In this document: one piece after another, positions 24,900 through 33,647 of the stretch | Numbering within the stretch: the stretch's first letter is position 1 | How the letters are laid out: each line of letters begins with the position of its first letter | Assembly: GCF_018688455.1 (NCBI RefSeq) | Contig: NZ_CP061319.1 | Coordinates: 1,302,001-1,366,000, forward strand | DNA length: 64,000 bases | Origin: Polynucleobacter sp. AM-7D1 | GTDB lineage: Bacteria; Pseudomonadota; Gammaproteobacteria; Burkholderiales; Burkholderiaceae | Direction of reading: 5' to 3' | The notes under the pieces: model-generated | Seen by the model: the letters and a program-made list of their open reading frames with translations, nothing else | The model's database searches: none | Told to the model about the DNA's origin: nothing | Program-made: the position numbers and the translations under genes

Positions 24900-27494
24900 T
24901 TACTTGCTAAAGCTGAAATCGCCGTTCTTATCGACACCCACAGGAACTGTGTCCTTAGGGCCAAACTTGCCTTCCAAGATCATCTTGGACACTGGGTTCT
25001 CGATATATTGCTGAATCGCACGCTTCAGCGGTCTCGCCCCAAATACGGGATCAAAACCGACCTCTGCAATCTTGCTAAGTGCGGCATCACTCACCTCCAT
25101 CTGCATATCGACCTTTGCCAAACGATCTGACAAGTTCTTGAGCAAGATCTTCGCGATATTGGCAATATTGCCTTTATCCAAACCATGGAAGACCACAATC
25201 TCATCAATACGATTTAAGAACTCTGGTCGGAAGTGATTCTTCAACTCTTCAAATACCGCATCTTTAATCTCAGACTGCTTCTTATCTGTCATCGACTGAA
25301 TCAGATGTGAGCCGATATTACTAGTCATCACAATCACCGTGTTCTTAAAGTCCACAGTACGGCCTTGACCATCGGTTAAACGACCATCGTCCAATACTTG
25401 CAAGAGCACATTAAAGACATCTGGATGTGCTTTTTCAATCTCATCAAACAAGATCACGCTATATGGATGACGACGGACTTGTTCGGTTAAGTAACCACCC
25501 TCTTCGTAACCAACATAACCTGGAGGCGCGCCAATTAAACGCGCAACACTATGCTTCTCCATAAACTCACTCATGTCGATACGGATCAGGTGATCTTCAC
25601 TATCAAATAAGAAGCCAGCCAAAGCTTTGCAGAGCTCAGTCTTACCAACACCAGTGGGGCCCAAGAATAAGAATGAACCATAAGGGCGATTCTCTTCAGC
25701 AAGACCGGCACGTGAGCGACGAATCGCATCAGATACCGCACGAATAGCCTCTTCTTGACCAACCACACGCTTATGCAGAAGCTCTTCCATCTTCAATAGC
25801 TTATCGCGCTCACCCTGCATCATCTTCGATACCGGGATACCAGTTGCACGAGACACTACTTCAGCAATTTCTTCTGCGCCTACTTGCGTACGCAAGAGCT
25901 TGTTCTTGACGACGCCATCTTTATCACCTTTTGCTTCTGCAGCGGCGGCAGATTTGAGCTTAGCTTCCAGCTCAGGCAATTTGCCGTATTGCAATTCAGC
26001 AACTTGCTCCAACTTACCATCGCGCTGGAGCTTAGCAATATCGGCACGAACTTTTTCAATCTCTTCTTTGAGATGCGCAGCACCCAGCACGGCACCTTTT
26101 TCTGCTTTCCAGATTTCTTCTAGATCAGCATACTCAGCGCCTAAGCGCTTGATCTCATCTTCAATGAGACCAAGGCGTTTTTGAGATGCTTCATCTTTTT
26201 CTTTCTTCACTGCTTCACGCTCAATCTTGAGCTGAATGAGGCGACGCTCAAGCTTATCCATCACCTCCGGTTTGGAGTCAATTTCCATCCGAATACGTGA
26301 ACCAGCCTCATCAATGAGATCAATCGCCTTATCCGGTAAGAAACGATCAGTAATGTAGCGATGTGACAGCTCTGCTGCTGCTACGATCGCAGGATCGGTG
26401 ATCTCAATACCGTGGTGAAGCTCATAACGCTCTTGCAAGCCACGCAGGATTGCAATAGTCGCCTCAACGCTAGGCTCTTCCACCATGACCTTTTGGAAAC
26501 GGCGCTCAAGCGCTGGATCTTTCTCAATGTATTTACGATACTCATCTAGAGTAGTTGCGCCGATGCAATGCAATTCGCCGCGCGCTAAGGCGGGCTTGAG
26601 CATATTGCCGGCATCCATGGCTCCGTCACCCTTACCAGCACCAACCATCGTATGAATTTCATCAATAAAGATGATGGTTTGACCTTCGTCTTTAGCAACA
26701 TCACTCAGAACAGCTTTGAGGCGCTCTTCGAATTCGCCGCGATACTTTGCACCAGCCAATAGCAAAGCCATATCCAACACGAGGACGCGCTTATTCTTCA
26801 GGGTTTCAGGAACTTCGCCATTAATAATGCGTTGGGCAAGACCCTCTACGATGGCAGTCTTACCAACACCTGGCTCACCAATCAGCACCGGATTATTTTT
26901 ACCGCGACGTTGCAAGATCTGTATGGTGCGACGAATCTCATCATCACGACCAATCACGGGATCGAGCTTGCCCATACGAGCACGCTCAGTTAAATCGACG
27001 GTGTATTTCTTTAAAGCCTCACGTTGACCTTCGGCATCTGCACTATTCACTGATTCTCCTCCGCGCACTAAATCAATAGCCGCCTCTAACGATTTACGAT
27101 TTAAACCATTCTCACGAGCAATCTTGCCGAGCTCGCCCTTATCATCTGCCACAACTAGCAAGAAGAGTTCGCCAGCAATAAATTGATCATTGCGTTTATT
27201 GGCTTCTTTCTCACAGAGGTTGAGCCAATTACTTAAATCACGGCCAACCTGAACTTCACCACTAGTGCCCTGCACTTCTGGCAAGTTACTAATGAGCTTT
27301 TCGGTAGCTTTCTCAAGACCAGGAACATTGACGCCTGCGCGGGTTAACAAACTCTTGGCACCGCCATCTGAATCACGCAACATGGCCAACAATAAATGGG
27401 CTGGCTCGATATATTGATTGTCTTTTGCCAAAGCAAGGCTTTGCGCCTCGCTAAGCGCCTCTTGAAACTTGGTAGTTAATTTATCTATTCTCAT
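24900..27494 (-). CDS. clpB: Disaggregase chaperone ClpB
   Basis: An 864-residue AAA+ protein: N-terminal Clp repeat domain (1-145), first ATPase with [10 protein letters not shown], a coiled-coil M-domain (about 405-525), second ATPase with [10 protein letters not shown], and the C-terminal D2-small domain. As a hexamer it threads aggregated proteins with DnaK. A sigma-32-like promoter lies about 50 bases upstream, so it should be heat-induced. Confidence 0.97.
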   Translation of the reverse strand: MRIDKLTTKFQEALSEAQSLALAKDNQYIEPAHLLLAMLRDSDGGAKSLLTRAGVNVPGLEKATEKLISNLPEVQGTSGEVQVGRDLSNWLNLCEKEANKRNDQFIAGELFLLVVADDKGELGKIARENGLNRKSLEAAIDLVRGGESVNSADAEGQREALKKYTVDLTERARMGKLDPVIGRDDEIRRTIQILQRRGKNNPVLIGEPGVGKTAIVEGLAQRIINGEVPETLKNKRVLVLDMALLLAGAKYRGEFEERLKAVLSDVAKDEGQTIIFIDEIHTMVGAGKGDGAMDAGNMLKPALARGELHCIGATTLDEYRKYIEKDPALERRFQKVMVEEPSVEATIAILRGLQERYELHHGIEITDPAIVAAAELSHRYITDRFLPDKAIDLIDEAGSRIRMEIDSKPEVMDKLERRLIQLKIEREAVKKEKDEASQKRLGLIEDEIKRLGAEYADLEEIWKAEKGAVLGAAHLKEEIEKVRADIAKLQRDGKLEQVAELQYGKLPELEAKLKSAAAAEAKGDKDGVVKNKLLRTQVGAEEIAEVVSRATGIPVSKMMQGERDKLLKMEELLHKRVVGQEEAIRAVSDAIRRSRAGLAEENRPYGSFLFLGPTGVGKTELCKALAGFLFDSEDHLIRIDMSEFMEKHSVARLIGAPPGYVGYEEGGYLTEQVRRHPYSVILFDEIEKAHPDVFNVLLQVLDDGRLTDGQGRTVDFKNTVIVMTSNIGSHLIQSMTDKKQSEIKDAVFEELKNHFRPEFLNRIDEIVVFHGLDKGNIANIAKILLKNLSDRLAKVDMQMEVSDAALSKIAEVGFDPVFGARPLKRAIQQYIENPVSKMILEGKFGPKDTVPVGVDKNGDFSFSK

Positions 27495-27542
27495 TTTTTA
27501 GTCCTATCTACTTCAACTATTTTTATCTATTTCTACCTATAG

Positions 27543-27571
27543 AATATAGGGTCATTCTTCATAATTTCAAG
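27543..27571 (-). promoter_or_regulatory. Sigma-32-type heat-shock promoter of clpB
   Basis: On the minus strand CTTGAAA (27571-27565), a 13-base spacer, then CCCTATATT (27551-27543). This closely follows the E. coli RpoH consensus CTTGAAA-N13-ish-CCCCATnT. The predicted start lies some 40 bases before the clpB ATG. Confidence 0.75.
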
Positions 27572-27608
27572 TCTGTTAGACCTCTTTTTAAGTGAAATTT
27601 TCCCTATT

Positions 27609-27851
27609 TTGACCTGGCTTGTTTACCTCCTAGAGTGTGCTGATGGCAGCTATTACGCCGGGATTACCAACCGCCTAGAACATCGCTTGGCAGCCCACAA
27701 TTCAGGGGAAGGCGCTCGTTATACAAGAGCCCGTAGACCAGTCGTCCTTTTGGCCACGCAAGAGCACCCAGATCGATCTGAAGCCTCTAAGGCCGAGGCT
27801 AGATTAAAGAAGTTGCCTAGATCAGAAAAATTAGGTTTCTTTAAAACCTAA
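27609..27851 (+). CDS. Small GIY-YIG nuclease-domain protein (YhbQ/UPF0213 type)
   Basis: An 80-residue single-domain protein. VYLLECADGSYYAGITN carries the GIY-YIG-type pair (VYLL, YYAGIT), followed by the Arg/Glu positions in EHRLAAHNSGEGARYTRARRP. The first codon is TTG (27609) with no ribosome site; no ATG or GTG exists upstream in frame that would suit. The role is unknown; members of this family include structure-specific DNA nucleases. It converges on another GIY-YIG gene 14 bases away. Confidence 0.8.
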   Translation: MTWLVYLLECADGSYYAGITNRLEHRLAAHNSGEGARYTRARRPVVLLATQEHPDRSEASKAEARLKKLPRSEKLGFFKT

Positions 27852-27865
27852 AACATGGGTACGGT

Positions 27866-29275
27866 TTAAGCAGGATCCCTTAGCCTTAAAGGCACTACTT
27901 GGCTCTTAAAGCCTCTTGCTAGAGCTTTTTTCAAGATCTTATAAATATCCAGGTCAAATTCAGACTCTCCTGAGTCAGCCAATTCATAAAGCTCTTCCTC
28001 ATTGATCGCTGTTCCTAGATAACGCCAGCGATCCACTACATGCATGTGACCAGCCTCTTTGATTGCAATAGGTCCTGGGTAAGGCCAAACCTGAACCTGA
28101 AACAACTCTAGGGCAGTTTTGAGTTGTAAATTATGGAGCTCGATTGATGATTCTCCAATACAAGCTCCACCACATTGCTTGACTTGGTAACCAAAGCAAG
28201 GTTTAGCCTCAATGCGTTTTTCCAAGCCGAGTAGCGCTTCACAGAGACGATATTTTTTCGCAATCGCCTTGAGATAGGAGTTAGCCTCTCGCTTGCTGTA
28301 GAACAAACCATAGAGATTTTCCTGAACTCCAGGATTGAGCTCGCGATGACCCACTAGGCGAGGAGTCAGGACACCCTGCTCATCAGAATCTAATTGCCAG
28401 GCACATAAATCCTTGGAGCGGCGCAATTTAATGTTCAAACTAGGCATCCGCTCTTTAATAAGCCTAGACTCCAAAATTAAAGCGCCTAATTCTCCACTTG
28501 TCTCAATCCAATCAATATCCCTAATCTGCATCGAGAGTTTCATTTCCTTGCGCTGAGTCAAAGCACCCTGAAAATGCCCCATCACTCTGCTACGCAAAGA
28601 AATACTTTTACCGATATACAAGGGAACTCTGTTCTCACCATAAAAAATATAGCAACCAGGCCCTTCTGGAATCGAGTCCACCAAGGCTTTATCAATGTTG
28701 GGTGGCAAGCTTGCATTACCAATCAGTTGATTAACTGCTTTTAGTAGAGCCTCACGCCCCAGCTTTGCTTCACATACTCGCCAAAATTGAAGTAGTAAAT
28801 CGGCGTCACCTAATGCACGATGCCGCGAGCTAATCTTGAGATCATGCACACTGATGATGGTATCTAGATTGTGTCTAGTCTGTTCAGGGAATAACAATCG
28901 AGAGAGCTTCACAGTGCAAAGCACTTTGGGTTTGAAGTCGATGCCCACTCGCTTAAAAGATGCCTTCAAAAAACCATAGTCAAAACGAGCGTTATGGGCC
29001 ACAAAAATCTTACCCTCTAGCTCTCGCGCAATTTCTGTTGCGAGTCCCTCAAAAGGCGGTTGATTGCTTACCATTTGTGGACGGATGCCAGTCAGGCTTT
29101 GGATGTTTTGCGGAATAAATGTCTGCGGATTAATGAGGCTCTCCCAGATCTCCACACGATCATCCACTAGGGATTTAATTCCTACCTCCGTAATACGATC
29201 ACGCTCAAAATGGGATCCCGTTGTTTCAATATCAACAAAGGCTAATGGAAGGTATTCATACTCACTAAATGACAT
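27866..29275 (-). CDS. DnaQ-type exonuclease fused to a UvrC-like GIY-YIG nuclease (Cho-like)
   Basis: About 469 residues. The N-terminal 3'-5' exonuclease domain has FVDIETTG, HNARFDYGFL and HRALGDADLL (DEDDh motifs). After residue 200 comes a GIY-YIG domain (GPGCYIFYGENRVPLYIGKS) like the UvrC/Cho incision domain, then a Cys-containing region (CFGYQVKQCGGACIGE) also seen in UvrC and Cho. The product could trim and nick damaged DNA as an alternative to UvrC. I start it at ATG 29275, just after the TPR gene stop; an upstream start would overlap that gene by 62 bases. Confidence 0.82.
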   Translation of the reverse strand: MSFSEYEYLPLAFVDIETTGSHFERDRITEVGIKSLVDDRVEIWESLINPQTFIPQNIQSLTGIRPQMVSNQPPFEGLATEIARELEGKIFVAHNARFDYGFLKASFKRVGIDFKPKVLCTVKLSRLLFPEQTRHNLDTIISVHDLKISSRHRALGDADLLLQFWRVCEAKLGREALLKAVNQLIGNASLPPNIDKALVDSIPEGPGCYIFYGENRVPLYIGKSISLRSRVMGHFQGALTQRKEMKLSMQIRDIDWIETSGELGALILESRLIKERMPSLNIKLRRSKDLCAWQLDSDEQGVLTPRLVGHRELNPGVQENLYGLFYSKREANSYLKAIAKKYRLCEALLGLEKRIEAKPCFGYQVKQCGGACIGESSIELHNLQLKTALELFQVQVWPYPGPIAIKEAGHMHVVDRWRYLGTAINEEELYELADSGESEFDLDIYKILKKALARGFKSQVVPLRLRDPA

Positions 29276-29288
29276 GAGGGATGAGGAA

Positions 29289-29762
29289 TTACTTTTTACC
29301 TTGATACTTGGCAATACTCGCTTTGAGGTCACTGTACTCTTCACAACCAAACAGACAAGCCTTATCCAGTCTAGCCAACATAGCCTCTGCCCCAGGTAGA
29401 TCCTTCTTCATCAAGAGCAGTTCACCGTAATACTCCATGGCTGATCTGTGATCTGGATCAATCTTCAGGGCTGCTTGGTAATACTTCTCGGAGGCAGCTA
29501 AATCTGGCGGCTGTTTTTTTCGCAGACTATAGCCCATAAGATTATTCCAGTCCGCAGAATTCACTTCATTCGCTGACTGTAGCTGCTTTAATGCTTGATC
29601 ATAGTTATTAGAGTTAATACTGGCTCGCGCATCCGTTAGCCATGCAGGATCAGATTTTGTCGGAGCTGTATCAGCAGCCATAGAAACTATCCATGGTGCT
29701 ACTGCCATCACAATCGAAGCAAATATTTTTCCAGTTAAATTCCAACTCAAGGACTTGATCAT
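29289..29762 (-). CDS. Exported TPR-repeat protein
   Basis: A 157-residue protein with an N-terminal signal (about 1-30, ending MAA-DT) and two to three tetratricopeptide repeats (NNYDQALKQLQSANEVNSAD, EKYYQAALKIDPDHRSAMEYYGELLLMKKDLPGAE). Two Cys near the end (CLFGC) may form a disulfide. It probably works as a periplasmic protein-binding scaffold. The partner is unknown. Confidence 0.75.
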   Translation of the reverse strand: MIKSLSWNLTGKIFASIVMAVAPWIVSMAADTAPTKSDPAWLTDARASINSNNYDQALKQLQSANEVNSADWNNLMGYSLRKKQPPDLAASEKYYQAALKIDPDHRSAMEYYGELLLMKKDLPGAEAMLARLDKACLFGCEEYSDLKASIAKYQGKK

Positions 29763-29776
29763 ATAGAGCGTTATTT

Positions 29777-30343
29777 TTATCCTGCTTTGTGTAGATAGTC
29801 GCCAAAACTAAAAATAGAGTTTGGTCCCAATGGAACATCCTCCACCTTCTTAAAAGGCGCTTTGATTACCCTCTGCACCTCACCCTTAGATGGTTTATTG
29901 ACCTTGGGCTCTGGATATGAAAAAGTTTGGCGCTCTGGGGCAGTTTTAGCCTCGCTAAATCGTGGTACATAATCCTTGATGGCATCAGAAAGGCTCACAT
30001 TGGCCATGCAGCTGAGCATATAAGTCTCTAGGGATTGATACAACTCACTCGCGATATCGCAAGCCTCAACCTTACGTTTCTTGATGTAATTCATGGCTAA
30101 GACTACATCTTTGATAGTGACCATTCTAGGGTCCTGCAGGAGCATGTAACCCCCATTGCGACCTTTGGTACCCTTGACAATTCCTGCTGCCCGCAATGCA
30201 CTAAGCAAAAGCTCTATTCTGCTTACGGACAATTTTTGACGTTGCGCCAATTCCAATCCAGTAACAGGCTGCACCCCATTGGAGTGGGAAGCTATGTCCA
30301 CTAGGGTATTTAGGGCGGCTTTGACAGCTGTATTAACGTTCAT
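29777..30343 (-). CDS. Rrf2-family regulator lacking Fe-S ligands (IscR paralogue)
   Basis: A 188-residue protein with an Rrf2 winged helix (residues 1-75: LAQRQKLSVSRIELLLSALR...GGYML). Only one Cys lies in the usual cluster loop (VEACDIA), and no C-x5-C-x5-C set is present, so it cannot bind a cluster the way IscR does. A basic tail ends in GPNSIFSFGDYL, resembling the NSVFNL tail of the IscR in this same window. Targets are unknown. Confidence 0.8.
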   Translation of the reverse strand: MNVNTAVKAALNTLVDIASHSNGVQPVTGLELAQRQKLSVSRIELLLSALRAAGIVKGTKGRNGGYMLLQDPRMVTIKDVVLAMNYIKKRKVEACDIASELYQSLETYMLSCMANVSLSDAIKDYVPRFSEAKTAPERQTFSYPEPKVNKPSKGEVQRVIKAPFKKVEDVPLGPNSIFSFGDYLHKAG

Positions 30344-30442
30344 GATGAATTTGGCAGATATATTGAATTTCAGAAAGTATCAAGTTGAATGGGTATTTTT
30401 GCAGGGGGTAAAGCTTTAACCCTTTTGAATCCATGGTTGTCA

Positions 30443-30871
30443 TTAACCTAAATAGGGCCTCAGCTCTGCCAGGAGATTTTTAAATTGCTCAGGTCTAAGA
30501 AACTGGCCAAGCTCGACGCTCTGCCCTGTTTGCGCAATCGAAAATACTTTTGCGTGCTCTTCTGGCTGAGATAGCCTGGCCCAGCGGGTATTAAATTCCA
30601 TCACAGTCTCTTTGTAAGCAATAAATTTCCGCACAATGAGACGTGTGCCATTGATCTCAATCTCTTCATAATCCAAGGCATGTCGGCAGTAAATCAAAAA
30701 ACCAGCCGTGACTGCAGTTAACTCAATCGCAGTGAAGATCAGGATTATTTTTACTCCAGCCAATAAAAAACCTGTGGCTACAGTTAAGGAAAGAACAACC
30801 AGAGCGATGTAAAACTTGAGAAGCTGTCCTGGCGTCAATGCACAATTGCGCCGCATTTTCCAAGTTTTCAT
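30443..30871 (-). CDS. DUF2244 membrane protein
   Basis: A 142-residue protein with two adjacent membrane helices (about 18-62) and a C-terminal cytoplasmic beta-rich domain (EEIEINGTRLIVRK...FNTRWARLSQ) typical of DUF2244. No function is known. It follows a 50-residue gene by 18 bases on the same strand and has no obvious ribosome site of its own, so the two may be co-transcribed. Confidence 0.72.
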   Translation of the reverse strand: MKTWKMRRNCALTPGQLLKFYIALVVLSLTVATGFLLAGVKIILIFTAIELTAVTAGFLIYCRHALDYEEIEINGTRLIVRKFIAYKETVMEFNTRWARLSQPEEHAKVFSIAQTGQSVELGQFLRPEQFKNLLAELRPYLG

Positions 30872-30889
30872 ACTGATTGAGGGCGTGGT

Positions 30890-31042
30890 TTAGCTGTTGG
30901 CTGCTTTAACTTTTTTAGCTTTCTCAAGCTGGTCAGCACTGCGCTGCTGAAAATCAACCATCGTGTGATAACCCATTTGATAGCAAGGACAATGCTTACC
31001 AAGAATCCATCTCGCAAGCTTAACCCGTAATTTTTGCATCAT
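30890..31042 (-). CDS. Small 50-residue protein with Cys-Pro-Cys motif
   Basis: A 50-residue frame from ATG 31042 to TAA 30890. GAGGAG stands seven bases before the start, one of the best ribosome sites in the window. The protein is basic, starts MMQKLRVKLARWILG, then KHCPCYQMGYH and a charged helix QQRSADQLEKAKKVKAA. It matches no family I know. The CPC could bind metal or form a disulfide. Its position before the DUF2244 gene suggests an operon. Confidence 0.7.
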   Translation of the reverse strand: MMQKLRVKLARWILGKHCPCYQMGYHTMVDFQQRSADQLEKAKKVKAANS

Positions 31043-31153
31043 CTTGATTCTCCTCTGAATTACGACAATTTAGCTGAAATCCGGAATTACTGCTGAGAGT
31101 GACACCTTTTTAAGCACTCAGCAAACTTATTTGAAATCCTTTAAATTCAAAGC

Positions 31154-31801
31154 ATGAATAAGTCTTCACCAAATGCTTTCTGGATTCCACTTTTCCCGCT
31201 GGGAACTACCTTATTTCCAGGCGGTATTATTGCCCTCAAAATATTTGAGGCGCGTTATTTAGACATGATGAAGCGTTGCCTGCGAGAAGATGCTTCTTTC
31301 GGTGTCGTCAGCATTCTTGATAGCAACCCCAGTGAGGCGGATGCCAATGCAGGAGCCCACTTTTCAAACGTTGGTACCTTAGCGAAATTGGAAGAATTTG
31401 ACGCAGTGCAGCCTGCCCTCTACATGACTAAGTCCTATGGGACGCAACGCTTTAAGTTAATCTCCGTTAAACAAGAAGCTGATGGCTTATGGATGGGTGA
31501 AGTTGAGCTCATAGACCCGGATCCTGAAATGCCCTTACCTAAAGAGCATGAAAAGGTAGCCGCACTACTTCAAGAAATTATTTCTGTCATCAGAAGTGAA
31601 GATCTGCTTGGAGATGATGCATTCAAAATGCCAGCAAACCTAGATGATTGTGGATGGGTTGCCAATCGATTGGCTGAACTCTTGCCGCTCCCTCCAGCAC
31701 AGAAGAACCATTTGCTTGCTCAAAGTAACCCTAGAATCCGACTCGACTTAATCTCCGAAATTATTGAGGATGATGGCTTACGTAATATCGTGATTCATTA
31801 A
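31154..31801 (+). CDS. LON substrate-binding-domain protein
   Basis: A 215-residue protein made of the Lon N-terminal domain alone (PLFPLGTTLFPGGIIALKIFEARYLDMM...FGVV). No ATPase or protease domain follows. Stand-alone copies are widespread in proteobacteria and their role is uncertain. It is first in a plus-strand run with the MpaB-like and DUF4149 genes (4-10 base gaps). Confidence 0.88.
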   Translation: MNKSSPNAFWIPLFPLGTTLFPGGIIALKIFEARYLDMMKRCLREDASFGVVSILDSNPSEADANAGAHFSNVGTLAKLEEFDAVQPALYMTKSYGTQRFKLISVKQEADGLWMGEVELIDPDPEMPLPKEHEKVAALLQEIISVIRSEDLLGDDAFKMPANLDDCGWVANRLAELLPLPPAQKNHLLAQSNPRIRLDLISEIIEDDGLRNIVIH

Positions 31802-31805
31802 CGAT

Positions 31806-32675
31806 ATGATTGATGAGCTCATCCGTCGCTCAATTCGAGAAATGGTCGGCGGTGGCGGTCCCCCCGTTGCATTTTTAGAGCCACCTGGCGATAGGGGCCT
31901 ATTCGGTCCCGAATCAATAGCCTGGAAAGTCCACGCCGATTTTATTTCCATGATGATTGGTGGTATCAGCTCCCTGGTGCTTCAAGCCCTTCACCCCAAG
32001 GCACTTGCTGGAGTATGGGACCACTCTAGCTTCAGGGAAGATCTCAAAGGAAGATTAGGAAGAACGGCATTCTTCATTGCCGCAACTACCTATGGCTCTC
32101 AAGAAATGGCTGCTAATGCTATTAGTCGGGTTAATCAGATTCACCAGAAAGTCACTGGGTTTGATGAATTTAACGAACCTTATAGAGCCAATGACCCCAA
32201 TTTGCTTGCATGGGTACACCTAACAGAAACTCGTAGCTTTATGCGTTCCTATGAGTCATACCGAAGCGAAGTTCTTCGAAGTCAACAGAAAGATCAGTAT
32301 TTCGCAGAAATGAAAATACTCGGCGAAAAATTAGGTGCCACTCATTTACCTGATACCTACCTAGCTACAGAGCAAGCCATCAAACAATACATTCCCCAGC
32401 TTCACTATGGGGATAGGGCTAAAACCATCATCGCACTACTAGATCATTTTCCAAGCAATCTTAGTTCCAAGCCTTTTGTCAAAATGATTAGTCGCGCAGG
32501 CTTTCTGAATCTACCTGATTGGGTGTACCCCATCATTGGCCGCCCTATTCCTGGGCGAATTGAACGACTGGCAATGAGTTCGGCTATTCGGCTGATGGCA
32601 ATTCCAGTTAGAGAGGCGCTGAAAGATGGTGTAGCTGCCCATTCCCTTCGCAGAGTGTACGGATCACCTAAATGA
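31806..32675 (+). CDS. MpaB/rubber-oxygenase-like DUF2236 protein
   Basis: A 289-residue protein of the DUF2236 (ER-bound oxygenase MpaB / latex-clearing protein) family. Visible landmarks are the N-terminal GLFGPESIAWKVHADF, ALHPKALAGVWDHS, and RTAFFIAATTYG with a later WVHLTETRSFMRSY. Members bind haem b and use oxygen on hydrophobic substrates in the few known cases. The His residues in HADF and WVHLT are candidate haem ligands. The substrate here is unknown. Confidence 0.78.
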   Translation: MIDELIRRSIREMVGGGGPPVAFLEPPGDRGLFGPESIAWKVHADFISMMIGGISSLVLQALHPKALAGVWDHSSFREDLKGRLGRTAFFIAATTYGSQEMAANAISRVNQIHQKVTGFDEFNEPYRANDPNLLAWVHLTETRSFMRSYESYRSEVLRSQQKDQYFAEMKILGEKLGATHLPDTYLATEQAIKQYIPQLHYGDRAKTIIALLDHFPSNLSSKPFVKMISRAGFLNLPDWVYPIIGRPIPGRIERLAMSSAIRLMAIPVREALKDGVAAHSLRRVYGSPK

Positions 32676-32685
32676 AAAGGCAATC

Positions 32686-33060
32686 ATGATTACAAACTAT
32701 CTTATTTCTGGCATGGTAGGAATCATGCTGTTTTTTACTGTTGTAGTGGCACCCACTGTTTTTAAGGTGCTCCCTGTTGAGTGGTCTAGTAAATATGTCA
32801 GGAACTTCTTCCCAAAATACTATGCCAGCTTAGGGCTCGTCACTTTGGTATGTATATTCACTGAACCGGATTTTACTCACAGACTTTACCTAATAGCATG
32901 TGCCGCGTTATTTGCTTTCACTCTATTTTTTCTAACAGGAAAAATCAATACTGCAAAAGATGAAGGCAAAAATAAGCAATTCCATCTATTGCACGGGCTA
33001 AGCGTTGCTATCAATCTCGCGCAGCTGTGTATTTTCATTTTTCTACTAGCCAAAACATAA
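32686..33060 (+). CDS. DUF4149-like small membrane protein
   Basis: A 124-residue protein with four membrane helices (MVGIMLFFTVVVAPTVF, YYASLGLVTLVCIF, LYLIACAALFAFTLFFL, INLAQLCIFIFLL). The V-A-P-T-x-F after helix one fits DUF4149. The function is unknown. It lies 10 bases after the MpaB-like gene, and its stop overlaps the next start as TAATG. Confidence 0.65.
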   Translation: MITNYLISGMVGIMLFFTVVVAPTVFKVLPVEWSSKYVRNFFPKYYASLGLVTLVCIFTEPDFTHRLYLIACAALFAFTLFFLTGKINTAKDEGKNKQFHLLHGLSVAINLAQLCIFIFLLAKT

Positions 33061-33392
33061 TGAAACCAATGAAAACACTCATTCTTATCAGCCTATTTGC
33101 GGGGATCACCGCAAGTGTCCATGCTCAAGAGTCAAATACAGAGAAGTTTGCTAAGAGCCACAAAGAGTCGTGTGCAAAACAGCAAGCTCAAATACATGCA
33201 AAGATGAAAGATATCTCGGCAGAGTCATTTAGCGAGTACTGCGATTGCACTACGCGCCAAGTCATTACCAATCTCAGTTCAGATCAAATAAAAGAGCTCA
33301 ATCAAAGTGGGGGTCGCCCCAGTTGGTTAAGAGCAGCAGAACAATCAGCTAGTAAAGCGTGTATCAAAGAGGGTCCTGCGATTCGGACTTAG
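33060..33392 (+). CDS. Small secreted protein with two Cys pairs
   Basis: A 110-residue protein with a signal peptide (about 1-21, ending VHA-QE) and four cysteines, two of them as YCDCTT. The mature part is helical and charged. ATG 33060 overlaps the DUF4149 stop by one base, suggesting translational coupling. I do not recognise the family. The periplasmic location is predicted from the signal only. Confidence 0.65.
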   Translation: MKPMKTLILISLFAGITASVHAQESNTEKFAKSHKESCAKQQAQIHAKMKDISAESFSEYCDCTTRQVITNLSSDQIKELNQSGGRPSWLRAAEQSASKACIKEGPAIRT

Positions 33393-33555
33393 TTTTACTC
33401 AGACTCAGGTCTGGATCGCTGTTTTGGGTTTTGGCGGAGATGAGGGGTGGCGCGCTCATTTTCTCGCCATCCCAAACTTGACCACACCAACACTCACCAG
33501 CTTCATTAATGATGCAAACCCCTGAACCACAGCAACGTTTATCTGGCGCTTTCAC
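33364..33555 (-). CDS. Small cysteine-rich protein with CCGSGxC and CWC motifs
   Basis: A 63-residue frame from GTG 33555, with AAGGGG six bases upstream. Cysteines cluster as KRCCGSGVC and GECWCGQVW in the first 30 residues, followed by a polar tail. The CWC motif and spacing resemble short zinc-binding CWC proteins; the CCGSG part also recalls the oxidoreductase-like domain. Its last 29 bases overlap the convergent secreted-protein gene. Function unknown. Confidence 0.6.
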   Translation of the reverse strand: MKAPDKRCCGSGVCIINEAGECWCGQVWDGEKMSAPPLISAKTQNSDPDLSLSKTKSESQDPL

Positions 33556-33647
33556 AATCAACCCCTTAGTTCTAATCCATTCATAATGAAGTCTATTCTA
33601 GAGTTTTTATTCAAATCGCGTACACAGAACATCTAGATTTACTAAGC

